From NCBI GenBank assembly GCA_947503005.1, contig CANNCA010000005.1, forward strand, positions 124,001 through 188,000: 64,000 bases of DNA, in the 5' to 3' direction. A program made the position numbers and the translations under genes. Below, one piece after another: positions 43,412 to 52,790 of the stretch. Within the stretch, counting starts at the first letter, position 1. Each line of letters opens with the position of its first letter. The notes beneath the pieces are model-generated. The model was not told the origin of the DNA. It worked only from the letters and a program-made list of their open reading frames with translations, and did no database searches. Source of the DNA: an uncultured Flavobacteriaceae bacterium. Its GTDB lineage: Bacteria > Bacteroidota > Bacteroidia > Flavobacteriales > Flavobacteriaceae.

Positions 43412-44911
43412 TTAATTTGAGGTGTCCAATATAAATTTCGACACATCTTTTTTGAATTTTACAAGCGATGGTTGATGCGTATACATCATGTGACCAGCTT
43501 CATAATATTCCATGATGATATTATCCTTGATTTCTTTTTTGAGTCCTAAATGGTTTATGGAATATTCAACACCATAAAAAACAGTTGCGATATCATAAAT
43601 ACCATTTAATATTAAAACCTTCATATTAGGGTCTCGTGAAAGAGCTTCCGCCATATCAATGCCTGTATTGATGGCGGCCTGGGTTCCCCAACGAAGGTTG
43701 CCCTCATGTTTCCAATCCCATTTAAAACCTTCTCGACGACCAGCTGTAATGGAATAGGTAGTTTCTTTATTGACTTTGAGATTACCATAGAAATAATCTA
43801 AAAACCCAGCGATATAGGCCGGAGAAATGGCTGAACTCTGAGGGTCATGACTACCATCTTGCGAAAGCATATCTTGATTGATTCCGGTAAAGCGAGAATC
43901 TAATCGGCCTACGAGTTCACCTTCATCCCGAAGCAATTCAGCAAAGAACTCACTGGCCGTTACTCTTAAATCAGCTTTCATCCAATAATCAGTAGCTGTA
44001 CCGGTGTAGTTGGCCAACTTTTCCGCTACCGCTTTTTTATCGGCATTCGAAAGTTGGTCACCTTTGTAAAGCGCGGGTACATATTCATCTTCTGTAAAAC
44101 TTCGTACATCATCTAAAAAAGCATAGACATCCTCAGGTTTGTTCTGCACCTTATCATGATACCAGGCTGTCGCAGCATAAGTAGGAAAATGGGAAATGTA
44201 GGGCATATCGTCCCCAGGAGGAAAAATCAAAGTACGCAAGTCAAAAACAGCTGATACCATGATGACACCGTTCATAGCGATACCTTGGTTCAATAACTTG
44301 TTCATTAAACCTGCGTTTCTAAAAGTTCCATAGCTTTCTCCCAATAAATATTTTGGGCTGTTCATACGGTTGTTGGCAATTAAAAATTGGGTGATAAATA
44401 ACGATAGACTACGAATATCTTGGTCAACGCCCCAAAAGTCTTTGAACTTGGCTTTTCCAATAGGAATGCTCAAACCAGTTCCAACGGGATCTATCATGAC
44501 CAAATCGGCCACATCAAGGAGTGAATAGTTATTGTTCACCAATTTATAGGGAGCAGCGGGTGTTGAAACCGGATCATTGACTACAATCCGTTTTGGCCCC
44601 AGAACGCCCATATGGAGCCAAAAAGATGATGAACCGGGGCCTCCGTTAAAGGCAAAAACAATAGGTCTCTTGTTATTTCTAATCTTTGAATCTTTTCTAT
44701 AGTAGGTGTGACCCATTAGCGCAATAGGCTCATTGTTCTCATCACGTACTTGAAAGGTGCCCGCCTTTGCCGTCAGATAGATGGACTTGCCATCGATATT
44801 TACACTTTGCATGGTAGTGGCAACTTCAGCCTTAGGAATGGTATCATTTGGGTTTTGAGTGTAGCCTTGGCATACCATTATCAATGCAAAACTTAGTACA
44901 AGTGTTCTCAT
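43412..44911 (-). CDS. S10 family serine carboxypeptidase-like protein
   Basis: A 499-residue secreted protein (signal peptide ending GYTQ) of peptidase family S10, alpha/beta-hydrolase fold. Visible are the oxyanion-hole region FNGGPGSSSFWLHMG (about residue 88), the nucleophile motif LLGESYGTFR (about 188-197), the Asp region ILNGIYDIATVF (about 435) and the catalytic His in YEAGHMMYTHQ (about 474). All three catalytic residues are in place, so C-terminal peptidase activity outside the cytoplasm is likely. It lies 21 bases downstream of the duplicated gene of unknown function and probably shares its transcript. Confidence 0.9.
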   Translation of the reverse strand: MRTLVLSFALIMVCQGYTQNPNDTIPKAEVATTMQSVNIDGKSIYLTAKAGTFQVRDENNEPIALMGHTYYRKDSKIRNNKRPIVFAFNGGPGSSSFWLHMGVLGPKRIVVNDPVSTPAAPYKLVNNNYSLLDVADLVMIDPVGTGLSIPIGKAKFKDFWGVDQDIRSLSLFITQFLIANNRMNSPKYLLGESYGTFRNAGLMNKLLNQGIAMNGVIMVSAVFDLRTLIFPPGDDMPYISHFPTYAATAWYHDKVQNKPEDVYAFLDDVRSFTEDEYVPALYKGDQLSNADKKAVAEKLANYTGTATDYWMKADLRVTASEFFAELLRDEGELVGRLDSRFTGINQDMLSQDGSHDPQSSAISPAYIAGFLDYFYGNLKVNKETTYSITAGRREGFKWDWKHEGNLRWGTQAAINTGIDMAEALSRDPNMKVLILNGIYDIATVFYGVEYSINHLGLKKEIKDNIIMEYYEAGHMMYTHQPSLVKFKKDVSKFILDTSN

Positions 44912-44932
44912 AGTTGTTGGTTTTTCATTTAT

Positions 44933-46234
44933 TTATTTTCGCTGTGCCTTAATAAATACATCGATGTTGTCTGGTCTTCCGTTTATAAAATTAAGGGCTG
45001 TCAGTCCGTCTTGAGTTTGGTCGATAACTGCTGGAATGGAATTCGTGGTCAAGAACCATCCTGGAGGCAAAATAACGACATTTCGATTTCTTCCAAAACT
45101 ACGGTCCCAAACCAATTCATCTTCATGAAGAACATAGCGATTGGGGTCGGTATAGGTTTCGGTAATTCGTAAACGTTTCGATTCGCCCTCCTTCAACGGA
45201 TCGTACCAAATTGCAATAACTTCGGATTCGTCGGTAATTGGGCCGCCGATATCAATTCCTTTTTCGGTGATTTCCGCACCTTTAAGTGTTTCGACCTTAA
45301 GTGCTTCGCCCGTATCTAATAAAATGGCGGAAGGGTCGGAGGCTTTACTACCGGCACGTACGATATTGAGGTAACGATCCATGCCAGTTCGTGTTTCGGT
45401 ATAGTCGTGGTAGAGTTTAAAAGAATGTGTTTCAGGCTGTTGTAAAAAGTAAACGATTTCCCTGTTTTGAAAGGCGCGCTCGTCAAATTCCCAACCCAAA
45501 CGAACATTAGATTTGTTGCGTCCGCTTCCGGAATTATCAAACTTATAATTGTTCTCAGAAGGGTTTTTTATAGAGGTATTTTCCGGAAGCGGTTTTGCTC
45601 TTATTTCTAAAGGAACAGCTTGTGGACCATCGTTCATAAAACTCAATTTTACATGCCCTTCGGAAGTTAATTGTACCTGTGAAGGATAATTGCAATGTGT
45701 TACTTCGTAACCCGCGGGTAGTATGATGCTATTTCGTTTGATTCCCAAACTTCTGGAGAAAACAATATTTCCGTTTTCTTCGAAATAACTATTAGTATCC
45801 GAATAGGTTTTATCGATTCTTATTCTCGATTCACCATTTGAGGGTACGGGACGCGCCAATTGAATTTGTAAATATTCCCCATCGTCATCGGCGTTACCGT
45901 GACCGTTCTCTTTCGCTGTTTTTCCATCAACAATTTTCCAATTAAGAGTTTCCCCCGAGAACGCATCCCACACAGAATGTACTTTATGTTCGCTACCTTT
46001 TCGCAAGGTATTCCAGTAGTATGTGGTGGCTGCAGTGGTTGCACTTACATCATAAATAATTCGGAAGTTACCCTTGCTGGGCTCTAATAGTTGATATCGA
46101 GTGTAGGAATCAGATTGGGTCTGTTGTCCACTTGAACTAAATGCGATTAGAAAGAGAGTGATGACCGTAAAAAAATAGTTCAGGGATGTTCTTGAACCTT
46201 CAAAACTGTTGCGGTTGGTTGGCGTTGTATCCAT
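44933..46234 (-). CDS. Exported two-lobed protein of unknown function
   Basis: A 433-residue protein I cannot name. A hydrophobic segment at about residues 18-37 acts as signal peptide or anchor, with a long polar N-region. The mature part is an internal duplication. Residues about 45-215 and 248-432 align: RIRIDKTYSDTNSYF with RLRITETYTDPNRYV, IVFSRSLGIKRNSIILPAGYE with LVWDRSFGRNRNVVILPPGWF, and VKLSFMNDGPQAVPLEIRAKP with TALNFINGRPDNIDVFIKAQR. Both lobes look beta-rich, and no catalytic motif is obvious. It lies directly upstream of the S10 peptidase gene (gap 21 bases), which suggests a joint periplasmic or extracellular role. Confidence 0.75.
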   Translation of the reverse strand: MDTTPTNRNSFEGSRTSLNYFFTVITLFLIAFSSSGQQTQSDSYTRYQLLEPSKGNFRIIYDVSATTAATTYYWNTLRKGSEHKVHSVWDAFSGETLNWKIVDGKTAKENGHGNADDDGEYLQIQLARPVPSNGESRIRIDKTYSDTNSYFEENGNIVFSRSLGIKRNSIILPAGYEVTHCNYPSQVQLTSEGHVKLSFMNDGPQAVPLEIRAKPLPENTSIKNPSENNYKFDNSGSGRNKSNVRLGWEFDERAFQNREIVYFLQQPETHSFKLYHDYTETRTGMDRYLNIVRAGSKASDPSAILLDTGEALKVETLKGAEITEKGIDIGGPITDESEVIAIWYDPLKEGESKRLRITETYTDPNRYVLHEDELVWDRSFGRNRNVVILPPGWFLTTNSIPAVIDQTQDGLTALNFINGRPDNIDVFIKAQRK

Positions 46235-46284
46235 TTGTTAAATATAGCGAACAAATCAATACATTGTAAGTGACTGAATTTCCT

Positions 46285-46313
46285 AAAAAAGCTTTCTTAC
46301 CCCTAGGTAAGAG
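46285..46313 (-). terminator. Probable terminator after the NTF2-like gene
   Basis: On the minus strand GCTCTTACC pairs with GGTAAG-AA-AGC around a TAGG loop (perfect 6-bp core CTTACC/GGTAAG), followed by six T. It begins about 20 bases after the NTF2-like gene's stop and ends upstream of the 433-residue gene. Confidence 0.6.
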
Positions 46314-46332
46314 CATTATTTTTTAAATGCAA

Positions 46333-46710
46333 TCAATACATCGTATTTGAATTTTTTGAAGTAGGTGGAATTTGTTGCATGGCATCCCAATGTTCCACGA
46401 TTTTGCCCGAATCATCAAACCGAAAAAAATCCATCGTCACATATTCATCATTATCAGGCCATTGCTGATGTGTATGTAGTGCTACCAAGTTACCCTCGGC
46501 TATGGCACGGACAAATTTTATGGATTTATTAGGATATACAGCGGCCATTTGTTCAAAGTAAGCTATAAAGGTCACTTTTCCATCACCTACTAAGGGGTTG
46601 TGTTGGATATACAAATCACCCACATAAAGTTCAACAGCTTTTCTAGGATTACCATCGTATGCCATTTGATAGAATTCAATGGCGTTTATTTTATTTTTTT
46701 CCAAGTTCAT
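46333..46710 (-). CDS. SnoaL/NTF2-like fold protein
   Basis: A 125-residue soluble protein of the SnoaL-like polyketide cyclase / NTF2 superfamily: FYQMAYDGNPRKAVELYVGDLYIQHNP at the N-terminus, GKVTFIAYFEQMAAVYPN in the middle, then alternating strands with VALHTHQQWP, YVTMDFFRFDDSGKIVEHWD at the end. The conserved QHNP, HxHxxWP and EHWD signature is usual for small YesE/SnoaL-like proteins. The ATG at 46710 fits family N-termini better than 46734. It may be an enzyme or a binding protein; no partner gene points to a substrate. Confidence 0.82.
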   Translation of the reverse strand: MNLEKNKINAIEFYQMAYDGNPRKAVELYVGDLYIQHNPLVGDGKVTFIAYFEQMAAVYPNKSIKFVRAIAEGNLVALHTHQQWPDNDEYVTMDFFRFDDSGKIVEHWDAMQQIPPTSKNSNTMY

Positions 46711-46794
46711 ATATCTAGTTTTACCAGATGGCATTAAAAATATTAATGCATCTAACTGTACCGTGACTTCTACGATACTGCGTCCTCTAGGTGT

Positions 46795-47229
46795 TCATTC
46801 CCCATAAATATCAAATTCAGCTGCGGTGGATTTCATTAAATGTGCATCTGCAAAATCACTGTCCGACATTTTTGATAACTTCTTCAGGTATAGATCAAAT
46901 TGGCCATTTTTAAAGATGGTAAGCATTTTTCCTCCCTTTGCACATCTTGCCGCATGCCACACATTAGGAGGGACGGTTACGGTATCACCAGGCTTAGCCG
47001 TAATCGTTTCATCGTCAAATAGTAATTCTACTTCTCCTTCAAGTATGTAAAAAACCTCCGTCATTATTTTGTGGTGATGTCTTGGTAAATAAAATCCGGG
47101 TTTTAAGGCATCTTCAACAAAACAAAGTTCACCATTGGTTTTGTGTGAAGAAAGTTTGATGAAGCAATGGTCTTGCGAATAGTTATAGTTTTCACCTTCT
47201 CCGTTACGTATGATCTCTTTTTCTTTCAT
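46795..47229 (-). CDS. Cupin domain protein
   Basis: A 144-residue single-domain cupin. The first cupin motif is visible as PGFYLPRHHHKIMTEVFYILEGEVELL, with clustered His and the Glu metal ligand, and the second as PGDTVTVPPNVWHAAR with the last His. Such proteins bind a metal and act as isomerases, dioxygenases or sugar-binding sensors. It has no signal peptide. It sits 51 bases downstream of the GH20 gene and could be the last member of that hydrolase run. The specific function is unknown. Confidence 0.85.
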   Translation of the reverse strand: MKEKEIIRNGEGENYNYSQDHCFIKLSSHKTNGELCFVEDALKPGFYLPRHHHKIMTEVFYILEGEVELLFDDETITAKPGDTVTVPPNVWHAARCAKGGKMLTIFKNGQFDLYLKKLSKMSDSDFADAHLMKSTAAEFDIYGE

Positions 47230-47280
47230 TTCTGATGGTTAAAAATTCTAAAAAAAATGTACGTTATTTAATCTAGGTTC

Positions 47281-48897
47281 TCAATCCTTCTCAATCTCTT
47301 TATAAGAATATTTGCTCTTCTTCCAATCGATCAAAGGTGAAGGATAGTACTTTACGTTCATACGATCTAGGAAAGGCGCCTGATTGGCCAAACGTACTTT
47401 ATAATTTTCCCAATCCCGGTTTTCGGGTGTTGACCAACTTAATTCGGAGTAGCCGATGGCACGAGGGAATGCCAGATATTCCAGTTCCCCAATATCACTA
47501 ATTGTTTCAGACCATAATGGTGCTTCAATACCTAAAATGTTTTCCAAAGGAATACCTTCATAACTTTCCGGGGTCCAAACATAGGCCGTATCTGTAGGAA
47601 TGTAGGCTGCCCAGTGCAGCCCGTGTTTCGAAAGTGTATCGTACTGCATGTCGAGGTAGGCTTTTTTGGCGGGCGACATAATGATTTTCATACCCTTGGC
47701 AACGGCATCCAACGCATTTTTTTTGCTCGACCAGAACTGTGATATCGATGTCGAATCGATATCGGCCTGTGCTATTTCATCCCAACCGATCATTCGTTTG
47801 CCGTGTTTTTGTACTATTTTTTCAAGACGCTCGACAAAATAGATATAATCTTTCTTTTTGGTCACATGGCTTTCATCGCCGCCAATGTGAAAATAAGGAC
47901 CGGGAGTAATGGCGGCAATTTCACCTACCACATCGTCTAAAAAGGAATACAGCGTATCTTTTCTTGTGGCGAAAGTGCTTTTGCCTACTTGAGTGCCTTC
48001 ATAGAGTTCAGGTTTGATACCATTACCGTTAAAAATGGGGTAGGAGACCGAAGCCGCATTTGTATGGCCGGGCATATCCACTTCAGGTACGATCAAAATA
48101 TGTCTTTCTGCCGCATAGGCGACAAGGTCTTTGTATTCGTCTTGGGTATAAAACCCGCCAGCTTCCCCACCAACTTCGGTACTTCCGCCTACCTCGGTTA
48201 ACAAGGGCCATGACTTGATTTCAATACGCCAGCCCTGATCATCGGTTAAGTGTAGGTGTAATACATTGTATTTATAATACGCGAGTAGGTCGATATATTT
48301 TTTGACATCTTCCACGCTGAAAAAATGACGGGCAACATCTAACATCGAACCACGATATTCGAATTGAGGACTGTCAATAATTTTCCCTGTCGGGATGGTC
48401 CAGATAGGATGTGCCGCTAGACTATCGCTACTGGTTTCGGGAATCAGTTGTCGAATGGTCTGTATACCTCGAAACGCTCCTTCAGCCGTATTCGAGTTCA
48501 AAATGACCGAATCTTTGGTGATGTACAACTGATAGGCCTCAGGTGCATTCAGTTCTAAACTATCGGACTGATTGATATAAATTACGGTCTCCATATCAGG
48601 GATCTCGGCCACATTGACCTGTACGTCCAAATCGGTTTTACTTTTTATTTTTTCGGCTAAAAAAGTTCCTACTTCTTCAAAGCCCGAAGTTTTGGAAGTG
48701 TAAATCGCCGTAAATTGATCTAGGGCGAAACCACCATTGGTCGGAATTGTTTTCAAAGGTTTAGGGATTAAATTTTCTTCCGATAAATTGGTAGTAGGAA
48801 AGTTGATAACGCGTTTCTTTTTTTCTTCGGTGCAAGCGCTAAAAGCCATTATTGTTAGCAATACGAGTAGACTTTTAGTTAAAATAGAATTTTTCAT
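47281..48897 (-). CDS. Beta-N-acetylhexosaminidase (GH20) lipoprotein
   Basis: Hydrolyses terminal beta-linked N-acetylglucosamine or N-acetylgalactosamine, for example from chitin oligomers, glycoproteins or peptidoglycan fragments. The 538-residue protein has a lipoprotein signal with lipobox MAFSAC, a GH20b-type N-terminal domain (about 35-165) and a catalytic TIM barrel (about 170-510) with HLHLTDDQGWRIEI, VPEVDMPGHTNAA, YFHIGGDESHV (catalytic Asp-Glu near residue 336) and the C-terminal ENILGIEAPLWSE Trp/Glu motif. All key elements are present. It is encoded in a minus-strand run after the SGNH and alpha/beta hydrolases. Confidence 0.93.
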   Translation of the reverse strand: MKNSILTKSLLVLLTIMAFSACTEEKKKRVINFPTTNLSEENLIPKPLKTIPTNGGFALDQFTAIYTSKTSGFEEVGTFLAEKIKSKTDLDVQVNVAEIPDMETVIYINQSDSLELNAPEAYQLYITKDSVILNSNTAEGAFRGIQTIRQLIPETSSDSLAAHPIWTIPTGKIIDSPQFEYRGSMLDVARHFFSVEDVKKYIDLLAYYKYNVLHLHLTDDQGWRIEIKSWPLLTEVGGSTEVGGEAGGFYTQDEYKDLVAYAAERHILIVPEVDMPGHTNAASVSYPIFNGNGIKPELYEGTQVGKSTFATRKDTLYSFLDDVVGEIAAITPGPYFHIGGDESHVTKKKDYIYFVERLEKIVQKHGKRMIGWDEIAQADIDSTSISQFWSSKKNALDAVAKGMKIIMSPAKKAYLDMQYDTLSKHGLHWAAYIPTDTAYVWTPESYEGIPLENILGIEAPLWSETISDIGELEYLAFPRAIGYSELSWSTPENRDWENYKVRLANQAPFLDRMNVKYYPSPLIDWKKSKYSYKEIEKD

Positions 48898-48951
48898 TTC
48901 TTTGTTTATAGATGAATTGTTGATTCGATAATTTGTTGAAGCTCATGTAAA

Positions 48952-49596
48952 CTACCTAACGTAATGTTTTAAAGCCTCAAACCAAATTTGGTAGCCTTTG
49001 GCGTTCATATGCAACCCGTCTTCGATAAAGATATCTTCTATTACTTTTTTACGATCGAGCATAGGTTTCCAAACATCGGCATAGTTCATTTGAACGTCTC
49101 TTCGGCTCAGTCTTCTGAATTTACGGTTCAAGCGTTTATAGTGCCGTTTTAGTTTCCAACGTGCGATACTGGGTTTTGCCGCAATAAGTACGATTTCAGT
49201 TGTAGCGTTCTGCGCTCTTATTTTTGAGATAATGGCAGTAATATCATTAATAATTTCTTTGGATGTCTTACCGGCTGAAATATCATTGTCACCTTCATAG
49301 ATAAACACTTTTTTGGGCCTGAACCGTAAAACCAATTCTTCACAATACCCAAGCAGATCACTGGCTTGAGAACCTCCGAAACCTGAGTTCACGATTTGAT
49401 GTTCCGGAAAACGTTCTTGCAGATCATGCCAAATGCGGATACTCGAACTACCTGTAAAGACAATGGTTTCTTTGGAAGCGTCCCATAGCGTGTCGTACTT
49501 TTTTTGAATAGCTTCCACTTCTTCCGCAAACCGTGCGATATCCTGCGCAACCGCAAATGTGGTCACGAAGGATAGTACGAATAGTAATTTTTTCAT
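48952..49596 (-). CDS. Secreted SGNH/GDSL hydrolase
   Basis: A 214-residue exported esterase-like protein with signal peptide MKKLLFVLSFVTTFAVAQ. SGNH blocks are visible: block I as VFTGSSSIRIW (Ser), block II NSGFGGSQASDLL (Gly), block III YEGDNDIS (Asn) and block V EDGLHMNAKGY (Asp and His). This arrangement fits lipases, carbohydrate acetylesterases and related hydrolases. Given the neighbouring GH20 and alpha/beta hydrolase genes, deacetylation of a glycan is a reasonable guess, but the acyl substrate is not shown by the sequence. Confidence 0.88.
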   Translation of the reverse strand: MKKLLFVLSFVTTFAVAQDIARFAEEVEAIQKKYDTLWDASKETIVFTGSSSIRIWHDLQERFPEHQIVNSGFGGSQASDLLGYCEELVLRFRPKKVFIYEGDNDISAGKTSKEIINDITAIISKIRAQNATTEIVLIAAKPSIARWKLKRHYKRLNRKFRRLSRRDVQMNYADVWKPMLDRKKVIEDIFIEDGLHMNAKGYQIWFEALKHYVR

Positions 49597-49616
49597 TGGA
49601 TTTGTACTTCTATGTA

Positions 49617-50498
49617 TTACTCTGATACCAACGGAGATGTGATTCCTTCAGCAACCGACCATTCATAGAAACGGGCGATCCAATCGTCAGATGGTAAGTT
49701 TTGTTTTTTCATTCCGTAGCCATGACCTCCTTTTGCATACATGTGAAGACCAACTATTTTTCCACTTTTATGCCATGAGGAATACAACTCAACGCTGCCT
49801 GCTGCTAAGCCAAGAGGATCATCACTAGAGCAGACAATCAACATCGGCGGAGCATCTGTAGGAACTTCTTGTACAGGGTAAGCTGATGTCCACGGATATA
49901 CTGGTACAATAAAATTGGGTCTGTTCGCTTTATTATAATTATAAACTACGCCCATGGTAACCGCACCTCCTGCTGAGAATCCCATAAAACCTATTTTATT
50001 AGGGTCTACCTTATAATTCGCGGCATTTTTGCGTACATAGGCAATGGCAGAAAGTCCGTCCGCTATGGAATAGGGCATGACCGGCGCCACTCGCTCTAAG
50101 ATTTTAGCAGGATCATTCGCGCCCTCGTCCGATATTTCTTTGACACCATCTTCTCCAGTGGGTACCAATCTATATTTTAGTACAAAAACGGTAATGCCTT
50201 TATTATTGAGCCATTTCGCAACTTCAGTACCCTCGCTTGTAATACTGAGCGCATACAATCCACCGCCAGGAGCGACAACAACTGCAGTACCATTTGCATT
50301 TTCAGGTTTGAAAACTTCCATGGTTGGTACCGAGACATTGGTCACCACATCATTTTGCCAAATCTCAGAGAAATAGGCTTTTTCATCACCTTCCCATGAA
50401 ACGTTTTCCGCTTTTTCATGAGGTACCTCGATTATTTCCTGTGCAACGGCAAGATGTGTCATACACATTGTTACAAATAGAATAGAATACTTTTTCAT
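49617..50498 (-). CDS. Secreted alpha/beta hydrolase (xylan-esterase-like)
   Basis: A 293-residue exported hydrolase starting at the ATG at 50498 (signal peptide MKKYSILFVTMCMTHLAVAQ); the reading frame extends to 50600 but reaches into the MIP gene and lacks a signal. The HGG-like oxyanion motif is replaced by VVAPGGGLYALS. The nucleophile lies in MGFSAGGAVTMG, the Asp in VCSSDDPLGL, and the His in KGGHGYG. This is the BD-FAE/dienelactone-hydrolase-like pattern of carbohydrate esterases, common in polysaccharide-degrading Bacteroidota. It lies 17 bases downstream of the MIP channel gene and 20 upstream of the SGNH gene. Confidence 0.87.
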   Translation of the reverse strand: MKKYSILFVTMCMTHLAVAQEIIEVPHEKAENVSWEGDEKAYFSEIWQNDVVTNVSVPTMEVFKPENANGTAVVVAPGGGLYALSITSEGTEVAKWLNNKGITVFVLKYRLVPTGEDGVKEISDEGANDPAKILERVAPVMPYSIADGLSAIAYVRKNAANYKVDPNKIGFMGFSAGGAVTMGVVYNYNKANRPNFIVPVYPWTSAYPVQEVPTDAPPMLIVCSSDDPLGLAAGSVELYSSWHKSGKIVGLHMYAKGGHGYGMKKQNLPSDDWIARFYEWSVAEGITSPLVSE

Positions 50499-50515
50499 TT
50501 TAAATGATTGTTGAA

Positions 50516-51241
50516 TTAATTTCCTAATAATATAAAAACGCCTGCGGCCATCAATGCTCCTAAAATTGGCCCGGCAATTGGCACCCATGAATAACTCCAA
50601 TCGCTATTACCCTTGCCTTTTATAGGTAAAAGGGCATGCATAAGACGTGGTCCAAAATCACGTGCGGGATTGATGGCATAACCTGTTGCGCCACCTAGAC
50701 CAAAACCGATACCAATCACTAATAAAGCAACGGGCAGCGCATCTAGTGATCCTAGTTTAATAGTCTCCTCACCAAAAGAACCGCCGGCAATAAAGAACAC
50801 CCCAAAGACCAACACAAAAGTACCTATGGCTTCAGAAACTAAATTCCAAAAAGGACTTCTTACAGCAGGTCCGGTAGAGAAAGTAGCCAGTATCGCACTT
50901 TGATCTTCAGTATGGTCATATTGCTTTTTATAACTAAGCCATACCAGCAAGTTGCCCATCATGGCACCAAGTACTTGCGATATGATATATCCCGGGGCCA
51001 ACCCCCACTCAAATTTTCCAACAGTGGCCAAACCAATGGTAACAGCCGGGTTTAGGTGCGCTCCGCTTGTATCGGCACTTATGAAAACCCCAGTAAATAC
51101 GGCTATACCCCATGCTATTGAGATGCCTACCCAACCCAAATCTGAGCCTTTGGTATCTTTCAGTACAAGGTTGGCCACAACTCCGTTTCCAATTAGGATG
51201 AGCATGGCGGTACCAATAAATTCAAAAATGTATGTGGTCAT
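50516..51241 (-). CDS. MIP family channel (aquaglyceroporin, GlpF-like)
   Basis: A 241-residue inner-membrane channel with six transmembrane segments and two half-helices carrying the NPA boxes: GAHLNPAVT (about residue 62) and YAINPARDFGPR (about 190). The NPARD with Asp after Arg is the GlpF-type signature, pointing to glycerol or another small neutral solute rather than water alone. No glycerol kinase is adjacent. Instead it opens a run with two secreted esterases and a hexosaminidase, which is unusual. The stop lies 17 bases upstream of the esterase start. Confidence 0.9.
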   Translation of the reverse strand: MTTYIFEFIGTAMLILIGNGVVANLVLKDTKGSDLGWVGISIAWGIAVFTGVFISADTSGAHLNPAVTIGLATVGKFEWGLAPGYIISQVLGAMMGNLLVWLSYKKQYDHTEDQSAILATFSTGPAVRSPFWNLVSEAIGTFVLVFGVFFIAGGSFGEETIKLGSLDALPVALLVIGIGFGLGGATGYAINPARDFGPRLMHALLPIKGKGNSDWSYSWVPIAGPILGALMAAGVFILLGN

Positions 51242-51308
51242 ATTGTCGGTTATTTTACGGGATAAAAGATAGAAAAATTATATTGACATAGTAATACCAA
51301 TATATTAA

Positions 51309-52544
51309 TTAATCGGTGATTGACTGATAAATTAATTGACGCATTATTTTCGGATAATAGTTATTGTACGGCTGCATCTGAGTCATTAAGATGGCGATCA
51401 GTTCTTCTTTTGGGTCTATGAAAAAGTAAGTGCAATAGGCACTGCTCCAGTAAAATTGCCCAAGAGATCCTAGACTTTTGCTGGTCGCCAAGTCTGTGGT
51501 GACCCCGAAGCCTATACCAAATCCTTGTCCCGGTGCTTGATACAGGTCACCTACCTGATTCATTGTCATAATTTCCAATGTTTTTGGACTCAGATATTGT
51601 TTGCCTTTCCACTCACCATCGTTCAAGAGCATTTGACAAAAAATCATATAGTCGGCTACTGTTGAAAACAATCCATGCGTTCCGCCGAAGACGGTATTGT
51701 CTTCCACAGGCAATTGTTGTTCTGAGTTGACCATTATACCTTGATCATTATAATTATGAACGGGCACCCATCTTTTTTGATTTTCTTTGGCGATATTATA
51801 TCCAGTATCCTTCATGCCAAGTGGATCAAATAAACGTTCTTGCAAAAATTCGGCAGTGGTCATGCTTGAAAATTTTTCAATTAACAAGGATAATACATCC
51901 GGTGATGCACTATAATACCACTGCTCGCCAGGCTGACCTACGAGTGGTAGTCGAACCAATGTATTTACCCGACTTTCAATATCTTTTTGAGGTTCGTAGT
52001 ACAAAGCTTTTGCAATATCATTTTCAAGTTTGTTATCTCCAAGGCCATGAGAAAAACCCGCAGTATGCGAAAGAAGTTGATGAATCGTAACTTGCGATTT
52101 GATATCTTCTGTTTCTCCTTCAACGCCCTGAGAAACATCTGTGGCAACCTTTAGATTCATAAACTGTGGAATATATTTTGAAACGGGATCGGTGAGTTGA
52201 AAATATCCCTCCTCATACAGCATCATAAAGGCAACCGTGACAATAGGTTTTGTCATAGACATAATATGGAAGATACCATCTTCTTCCATGGCTGATTTTT
52301 CATCAAGACTTTTATACCCATAAGTTGCTTTATGCACCACTTGATTTTTACGGACAATAAGTGAAACTGCACCCGGTATTTTGCCAAATTTAATTTGTCG
52401 TTGCAGAAAAGTATCATAACGCTCAAGTCTGTCTTTAGATATGCCGGAAAAGACATCATAATTCTCAACTTTTTGTTGTGCATGTACACTTAAAGAAACG
52501 AATGTGAATAAGAAGATTATTATTAAGGCGATTTTAGTTTTCAT
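51309..52544 (-). CDS. Beta-lactamase-family serine hydrolase
   Basis: A 411-residue exported hydrolase (signal peptide ending SVHAQ; start at 52544, since 52574 adds a polar stretch before the signal). Class C beta-lactamase/esterase fold with the nucleophile motif SMTKP (SxxK, about residue 105), a Tyr motif YYSASPD in place of YxN, and late GGTHGLFST. A typical HQLLSHTAGF is present. Family members are mostly esterases, D-aminopeptidases or peptidoglycan-active enzymes rather than true beta-lactamases; I would not infer resistance. It precedes the MIP gene on the same strand with a 67-base gap. Confidence 0.87.
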   Translation of the reverse strand: MKTKIALIIIFLFTFVSLSVHAQQKVENYDVFSGISKDRLERYDTFLQRQIKFGKIPGAVSLIVRKNQVVHKATYGYKSLDEKSAMEEDGIFHIMSMTKPIVTVAFMMLYEEGYFQLTDPVSKYIPQFMNLKVATDVSQGVEGETEDIKSQVTIHQLLSHTAGFSHGLGDNKLENDIAKALYYEPQKDIESRVNTLVRLPLVGQPGEQWYYSASPDVLSLLIEKFSSMTTAEFLQERLFDPLGMKDTGYNIAKENQKRWVPVHNYNDQGIMVNSEQQLPVEDNTVFGGTHGLFSTVADYMIFCQMLLNDGEWKGKQYLSPKTLEIMTMNQVGDLYQAPGQGFGIGFGVTTDLATSKSLGSLGQFYWSSAYCTYFFIDPKEELIAILMTQMQPYNNYYPKIMRQLIYQSITD

Positions 52545-52790
52545 TTCGGAAGAGTTATTTGTGGTTAGTTTCAAGGCTATGTAATAGAACTATTTATTCT
52601 CAAGCGTACTGGGCCTGCAAATAGCTGGGCGCTTCCAAGATACTGTTTTTATATTTTTGACAGTTAAAAAGCTAAAAATATCACTAAATTCTTATTGGGT
52701 TGTTTCGAAATTGCTGAAGAAATTTATAACTTACCTCTGGAACATTAAAACACAGGATTTGGAAATCCATATAACCCTTAAAATAGTATT

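Noticed and set aside
47281-51241. Polysaccharide utilisation locus
   Set aside because: There is no SusC/SusD pair, no TonB-dependent receptor and no hybrid two-component or anti-sigma regulator in the window.
51309-52544. Beta-lactamase conferring resistance
   Set aside because: The SxxK motif is present, but the Tyr motif is YSA rather than YxN and there is no clear KTG; such proteins are mostly esterases or peptidases.
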